Shown in pieces: positions 60,005 through 64,000 of a stretch of DNA of 64,000 bases. The notes beneath the pieces are model-generated. The model searched no databases. It had not been told where the DNA came from and saw nothing but the letters and a program-made list of their open reading frames with translations. Location: positions 124,001 to 188,000 of the forward strand of contig NZ_JACKVK010000002.1 in NCBI RefSeq assembly GCF_025823185.1, read 5' to 3'. Origin of the DNA: Mycobacterium yunnanensis (GTDB taxonomy: Bacteria > Actinomycetota > Actinomycetes > Mycobacteriales > Mycobacteriaceae). Position 1 is the stretch's first letter. Every line of letters starts with the position of its first letter. The position numbers and the translations under genes are program-made.

Positions 60005-60153
60005 CCTGGTGTGCGCCGGTGTGAGGGCGGCCTTACTTCGCTCGATCGGTAGGGTGACGTCCCGACGGCCCGCACATCTGGCGGTCCTGCGCAACGGAGC
60101 GTCGCTCATTTCCGGCATGCCGCGAATTCCATGATGTGAATTGGAGCAGTCCC

Positions 60154-61044
60154 TTGGCCCTCAACACCATCGCACTGGAACTCGTCCCGCCCAACGTCGA
60201 CCGCGGGGCGGCCTACGCCGTCGACGAGGCCCACAAGGTGCTGCAGCTGGCCGCGGACGCCGGTATCGAGGGCCGCATCAAGCACGTGATGATCCCCGGC
60301 ATGATCGAGGAGGACGACGACCGTCCCATCGAGATGAAGCCCAAGCTCGACGTCCTCGACTACTGGTCGATCATCAGACCCGAACTACCCGACATGAACG
60401 GGCTGTGCACGCAGGTCACGTCGTTCCTCGACCAGTCGGCCCTCGAACGACGCCTCGGCGAGTTGCTCGCCGCCGGCTTCGACGGCATCGCCTTCGTCGG
60501 GGTCCCGCGCACGATGACCGACGGCGAGGGCGCGGGCGTCGCACCCACCGACGCGCTGACGATCTTCGACGGCCTGGTGCCCAATCGCGGCGCCATCCTG
60601 ATCCCCACCCGCGACGGCGAACGCGGCCGGTTCACCTTCAAGTGCAACCAGGGTGCCAACTACGCGCTCACCCAACTGCTGTACTCCGACGCGATCGTCG
60701 GCTTCCTCACCGACTTCGCCGCCACCACCGACCACCGGCCCGAGATCCTGCTGTCGTTCGGGTTCGTACCGAAGATGGAGACCGAGGTCGGGCTCGTCAA
60801 CTGGCTGATCCAGGACCCGGGCAACGCCGCGGTGGCCGCCGAACAGGCCTTCGTCCGGGAGTTGGCCGCTTCGGACCCGGCCGCCAAGCGCAAGCACATG
60901 CTGGACCTCTACAAGCGGGTGGTCGACGGTGTCGGTGGCCTCGGGTTCCCCCTGAGCATTCACTTCGAGGCGACCTACGGCGTCTCGCGGCCCGCATTCG
61001 AGACTTTCGCCGAGATGCTCGACTACTGGTCACCCGACCGCTGA
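60154..61044 (+). CDS. Mycobacterial-type methylenetetrahydrofolate reductase
   Basis: A 296-residue TIM-barrel protein starting ALNTIALELVPPNVDRG, with IKHVMIPGMIEEDDDRPIEM, GFDGIAFVGVPRTMTDGEG and FTFKCNQGANYALTQLLYSD. This matches the short, unorthodox MTHFR family described in M. smegmatis, which reduces methylene-THF to methyl-THF for methionine synthesis and differs from classical MetF. I choose TTG 60154, 7 nt after GGAG, because the family begins here; GTG 60136 in frame is the alternative. It is divergent from the FecB-like gene and ends 1 bp from the convergent SGNH gene. Confidence 0.75.
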   Translation: MALNTIALELVPPNVDRGAAYAVDEAHKVLQLAADAGIEGRIKHVMIPGMIEEDDDRPIEMKPKLDVLDYWSIIRPELPDMNGLCTQVTSFLDQSALERRLGELLAAGFDGIAFVGVPRTMTDGEGAGVAPTDALTIFDGLVPNRGAILIPTRDGERGRFTFKCNQGANYALTQLLYSDAIVGFLTDFAATTDHRPEILLSFGFVPKMETEVGLVNWLIQDPGNAAVAAEQAFVRELAASDPAAKRKHMLDLYKRVVDGVGGLGFPLSIHFEATYGVSRPAFETFAEMLDYWSPDR

Positions 61045-61045
61045 A

Positions 61046-61978
61046 TCAGCCGCCCGCGGAGAGGTAGTCGGCCAGCGCCGTCCCCACCGCGCGGGCGCCC
61101 GCCCCGTTGGGGTGCAGCGGGGCCGCCGGGCTGACGGGGGCGAACCCCTCGAAGTAGCGGTCCTGCGGTGTCGCGCAGATGTCGTGACCGACGGTCAGCG
61201 GCCGGATGTCGAAGAACTCGACGCCGCGATCGGCAGCCACCCGGGCGAGCCGGGCGTCCAGTTCGTCGACCTTGGCCTGGAAGTACGCGGCGTCGACGGG
61301 GTTGATGGGCTCGTCGGGGAAGCAGCCCTCGGGCCGGACGTAGGTGCCGTACCCGACCAGGACCACCCGGGCCGACGGTGCCCGCTCGCGTATCGCGTCC
61401 ACCAGGTCGGACCACTCGTCGGCGTCGTCGTCGATGGCCGAGGAGATGGTGTCCACGCCGTCGACCACGAGGCCGGGTGCGCACGGCGGTAGGTCCAGGG
61501 TGCTGCGGCGGCACTTCGCCGCAATGGTCGGCAGGTCGACGTCGTTGCCGCCGATCGTGACGGTGACCAGCTGCGTGTCGGCGGTGACGGCGTCCAACTG
61601 GGGTGGCACCGGCCCGGTGCGGGTGGGTTGCGACCGGGAGACGAGGTCCTCGGTGCGCGCGCCGCTGCACGTGACGTCGTCGAACGAGGCCGCCCCGATG
61701 CGACGGGCCAGCACCGACGGATAGTCGTTGGTCGACTTCAGGCATCCCACCGGCTGTGCCTGGTCGGGCACCAGCGGGGCCGCCGCGGCCGAGTCTCCCA
61801 TCGCCACGTACCGCGGACCGGATCCGGCCGGCGCACCCGTTGCGGTCGCGGGCGCCGCCGACGACGGTGGCGCTTCAGGGCTGGGCGCCGCCGGACCAGG
61901 AGCCGCACCGCAGCCCGACGCCGTCAGTGCGGCCAGCGCAACCGCGACCACGAGCGGGGCGATTCGGTTGCAAGCCAT
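61046..61978 (-). CDS. SGNH/GDSL-family hydrolase, putative secreted lipoprotein
   Basis: A 310-residue exported esterase. The N-terminus (IAPLVVAVALAALTASGCG) is a signal peptide with a lipobox-like ASGC, followed by a Pro/Ala linker. SGNH blocks are: block I VAMGDSAAA (Ser), block III VTVTIGGNDVDL (Gly, Asn), block V PLHPNGAGA (His). Several cysteines suggest disulfides outside the membrane. Relatives in mycobacteria hydrolyse lipid or sugar esters at the cell envelope; the substrate is unknown. ATG 61978 lies 6 nt after TATGAA (reverse strand, 61985-61990). Confidence 0.85.
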   Translation of the reverse strand: MACNRIAPLVVAVALAALTASGCGAAPGPAAPSPEAPPSSAAPATATGAPAGSGPRYVAMGDSAAAAPLVPDQAQPVGCLKSTNDYPSVLARRIGAASFDDVTCSGARTEDLVSRSQPTRTGPVPPQLDAVTADTQLVTVTIGGNDVDLPTIAAKCRRSTLDLPPCAPGLVVDGVDTISSAIDDDADEWSDLVDAIRERAPSARVVLVGYGTYVRPEGCFPDEPINPVDAAYFQAKVDELDARLARVAADRGVEFFDIRPLTVGHDICATPQDRYFEGFAPVSPAAPLHPNGAGARAVGTALADYLSAGG

Positions 61979-62023
61979 CACTCGTTCATACCCGGGCCTG
62001 CAGAACATGCCACTGTGGGCTGC

Positions 62024-62860
62024 GTGACGGGCCACGCGACGCTTCCCTCCGACAACCACGTGCACACCGAGTTCTCGTGGGACACCGGTCCGGACGCCTC
62101 CATGGTGAACACGTGCCGCCGCGCCGTCGAGATCGGGTTGCCCGCGGTCGCGTTCACCGAACACGTCGACTTCACCGACTGGGGCGACCACGACCACCCG
62201 CCGACCGACGCCCGCGTCGGCACGCGCAAGAGGGTGCTCCCGGTCGACGTCGACGGTTACCTGGCCAGCATCGAGCAATGCCGTCACCAGTTTCCCGGGC
62301 TGCGCATCCTGTCCGGAATCGAGGCCGGCGAGCCGCATCTGTTCGCCGGCAGCGTCGCCGCGGTGCTGCGGTCGGGAACCTTCGATCGGGTGCTCGGCTC
62401 ACTGCACTCCATCGTCCACGACGGGCACCTCGTCTACGCCAATCACGTCTTCCGCTCTCGGCCCGCCCACGAGGTGGTGGGGGACTACTTCGCGGAGCTG
62501 CTGCGTCTCGTCGAGGGGTCCGACGTCTTCGAGGTGCTGGCCCACTGCGACTACCCGCGGCGCTACTGGCCCGCAGCGCGGGAGGGGCAGTACCGCGAGA
62601 CCGACTTCGAGGAGGAGTACCGGACGGTCTTCCGCGCCCTGGCCGGCTCCGGACGTCCCCTCGAGCTCAACACCTCCAGCCCGCTCGCGTCGGTGGACCT
62701 GATGCGGTGGTGGTACGAGGAGGGCGGCGGTGCGGTGTCGTTCGGCAGCGACGCCCACGTGCCCGTGCGGGTCGGTGACCAATTCGCGGTGGCCGTGGAC
62801 GTCGTCGAGGCGGCCGGGTTCCGGCCGGGTCGCGACGAGTACGACTTCTGGCGCCGCTGA
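62024..62860 (+). CDS. PHP-domain phosphoesterase (histidinol-phosphatase-like)
   Basis: A 278-residue PHP protein. Metal ligands are visible in motif I DNHVHTEFSWD (HxH), AFTEHVDFTDW, the GSLHSIVHDG motif with His, VLAHCDYPRRY, and the final FGSDAHVP. The layout matches HisK-type histidinol phosphatases, though PHP phosphoesterases of other substrates look the same. No his genes are nearby. The GTG start at 62024 comes 45 nt from the divergent SGNH gene; a weak CACTGT box is 7 nt upstream. Confidence 0.8.
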   Translation: MTGHATLPSDNHVHTEFSWDTGPDASMVNTCRRAVEIGLPAVAFTEHVDFTDWGDHDHPPTDARVGTRKRVLPVDVDGYLASIEQCRHQFPGLRILSGIEAGEPHLFAGSVAAVLRSGTFDRVLGSLHSIVHDGHLVYANHVFRSRPAHEVVGDYFAELLRLVEGSDVFEVLAHCDYPRRYWPAAREGQYRETDFEEEYRTVFRALAGSGRPLELNTSSPLASVDLMRWWYEEGGGAVSFGSDAHVPVRVGDQFAVAVDVVEAAGFRPGRDEYDFWRR

Positions 62861-62892
62861 ACCCGAGGCGACGACCGGATATCGTGGACCGA

Positions 62893-64000
62893 GTGTCCGG
62901 CGACGACTTGCGCGAATTGCGTGCGCGGCTCGACGGTCTGACGATCCGCGACGCCGACCGACTCCGGCGTCGGTTGCGCGGCAACGTGGGCCCGGAGGCC
63001 CTGGCGAAGATGGCCGCCCAAGTCACGACGGCGGAGGCCCTCGTCGCGACCCGCCTGGCGGCGGTGCCCGAGATCTCGTATCCCGATCTGCCGGTCAGCG
63101 AGAAGCGTCACGACATCGCGGCCGCGATCCGCGAGCATCAGGTGGTCGTGGTGGCCGGCGAGACCGGATCGGGCAAGACCACCCAGTTGCCCAAGATCTG
63201 CCTGGAATTGGGGCGCGGAATCCGCGGCACCATCGGCCACACCCAGCCGCGCCGACTCGCCGCCCGCACCGTTGGGCAGCGCATCGCCGACGAGTTGGGC
63301 GTCCCCCTCGGCGAAGCCGTCGGCTACACCGTGCGGTTCAACGACCACGCCAGTGACCGCACGCTGGTCAAGCTGATGACCGACGGCATCCTGCTCGCCG
63401 AGATTCAGCGCGACCGCCGCCTGCTGCGCTACGACACGCTGATCCTCGACGAGGCCCACGAGCGCAGCCTCAACATCGACTTCCTGCTCGGCTATCTGCG
63501 CGAGCTGTTGCCCCGGCGACCCGATCTGAAGGTCGTCGTCACCTCGGCGACGATCGAGCCGGGACGTTTCGCCACTCACTTCTCGGGTCCCGACGGCCCG
63601 GCGCCCATCGTCGAGGTCTCGGGGCGCACGTACCCCGTCGACATTCGGTATCGCCCACTGGAAGTCGAGGTGCGGTCCGAGGACGCCGAGGACGATCCGG
63701 ACGACCCCGACCACGAGATCATTCGCACCGAGGTGCGGGATCAGACCGAGGCGATCGTCGACGCCGTTCGCGAACTGGAGTCCGAGCCGCCGGGTGACGT
63801 CCTGGTGTTCCTCTCCGGCGAGCGGGAGATTCGCGACACCGCCGAATCGCTTCGCGACGCGCTCAACCCCACCACCGAGGTGCTGCCGCTGTATGCCCGG
63901 CTGCCGACGGCCGAGCAGCAGAAGGTCTTCCAGCCGGGCCGGTCGGCACGGCGAATAGTGTTGGCCACCAACGTTGCCGAGACGTCACTGACCGTGCCGG
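62893..64000 (+). CDS. hrpA: ATP-dependent RNA helicase HrpA, N-terminal part (cut by window edge)
   Basis: The open frame runs to the end of the window without a stop (369 codons). It has DEAH-box helicase motifs: Walker A GETGSGKTT, Ia TQPRRLAART, II LILDEAHERS, III TSAT, IV region DVLVFLSGEREI, and V LATNVAETSLT. Full HrpA proteins are about 1,300 residues, so more than two thirds lies outside. GTG 62893 is preferred over GTG 62884 because TATCGT (62880-62885) lies 7 nt before it. HrpA acts on structured RNA and stalled ribosomes. Confidence 0.9.
   Translation, partial: MSGDDLRELRARLDGLTIRDADRLRRRLRGNVGPEALAKMAAQVTTAEALVATRLAAVPEISYPDLPVSEKRHDIAAAIREHQVVVVAGETGSGKTTQLPKICLELGRGIRGTIGHTQPRRLAARTVGQRIADELGVPLGEAVGYTVRFNDHASDRTLVKLMTDGILLAEIQRDRRLLRYDTLILDEAHERSLNIDFLLGYLRELLPRRPDLKVVVTSATIEPGRFATHFSGPDGPAPIVEVSGRTYPVDIRYRPLEVEVRSEDAEDDPDDPDHEIIRTEVRDQTEAIVDAVRELESEPPGDVLVFLSGEREIRDTAESLRDALNPTTEVLPLYARLPTAEQQKVFQPGRSARRIVLATNVAETSLTVP

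Overview
The window is about 64 kb of very GC-rich DNA that reads as a rapidly growing mycobacterium (Mycobacterium/Mycolicibacterium). The grounds are an exochelin-type siderophore locus with IdeR-like iron boxes, a 13E12-family (DUF222/HNH) gene under a mycobacterial-type SOS box, a mycobacterial-type methylenetetrahydrofolate reductase, a KshA homologue, and many genes whose start codon lies 6-7 nt after a TANNNT box (leaderless architecture). I could not run any search; family names come from motifs recognised by eye.

Left part (1-14.5 kb), ordinary accessory and housekeeping genes: SelO (cut by the window edge), an aldo/keto reductase divergent from an ArsR-SRPBCC fusion with a clear operator, a zinc alcohol dehydrogenase, a GNAT-like protein, a TetR regulator divergent from a KshA-like Rieske oxygenase around a perfect palindrome, a MocR regulator divergent from a DJ-1/PfpI protein, a CDP-diacylglycerol pyrophosphatase, a LysR regulator, an HSL-type hydrolase, an ECF sigma factor, a CPA1-type antiporter divergent from a TrkA protein, and a 44-aa membrane peptide.

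Middle (13.9-20.6 kb): a TetR gene divergent from a six-gene operon that looks like mycosporine-like amino acid (MAA) biosynthesis: a HAD protein without its catalytic aspartates, a sedoheptulose-7-phosphate cyclase (mysA), a class I O-methyltransferase (mysB), an ATP-grasp ligase (mysC), a D-Ala-D-Ala-ligase-like enzyme (mysD) and a TauD-type Fe(II)/2-oxoglutarate dioxygenase. All neighbours overlap, touch or lie within about 45 nt. It is followed by an acyl-CoA-dehydrogenase-like flavoprotein, the SOS-boxed DUF222/HNH gene, an FAD monooxygenase that seems to start at ATC, and an MDR oxidoreductase.

Right-centre (25.6-60 kb): an exochelin-type siderophore locus with four IdeR-like boxes. It encodes uptake and iron release (SIP, two FecCD permeases, an ATPase, a FecB-like lipoprotein), precursor supply (aspartate decarboxylase for beta-alanine, ornithine N-hydroxylase, formyltransferase), an MbtH protein, a two-gene ABC exporter with complementary degenerate ATP sites, and one 7,554-residue NRPS. 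The NRPS order is A-T-E / C-A-T / C-A-T-E / C-A-T-E / C-A-T / C-A-T-TE. Hand-read specificity codes give formyl-hydroxy-Orn, beta-Ala, hydroxy-Orn, Thr, hydroxy-Orn and one unassigned sixth residue. The first five match exochelin MS in order and stereochemistry.

Right end (60-64 kb): mycobacterial-type MTHFR, an SGNH-hydrolase lipoprotein, a PHP-domain phosphoesterase and the 5' part of the helicase gene hrpA. No intergenic stretch exceeds 300 bp, and I saw no rRNA, tRNA, CRISPR array or insertion sequence.
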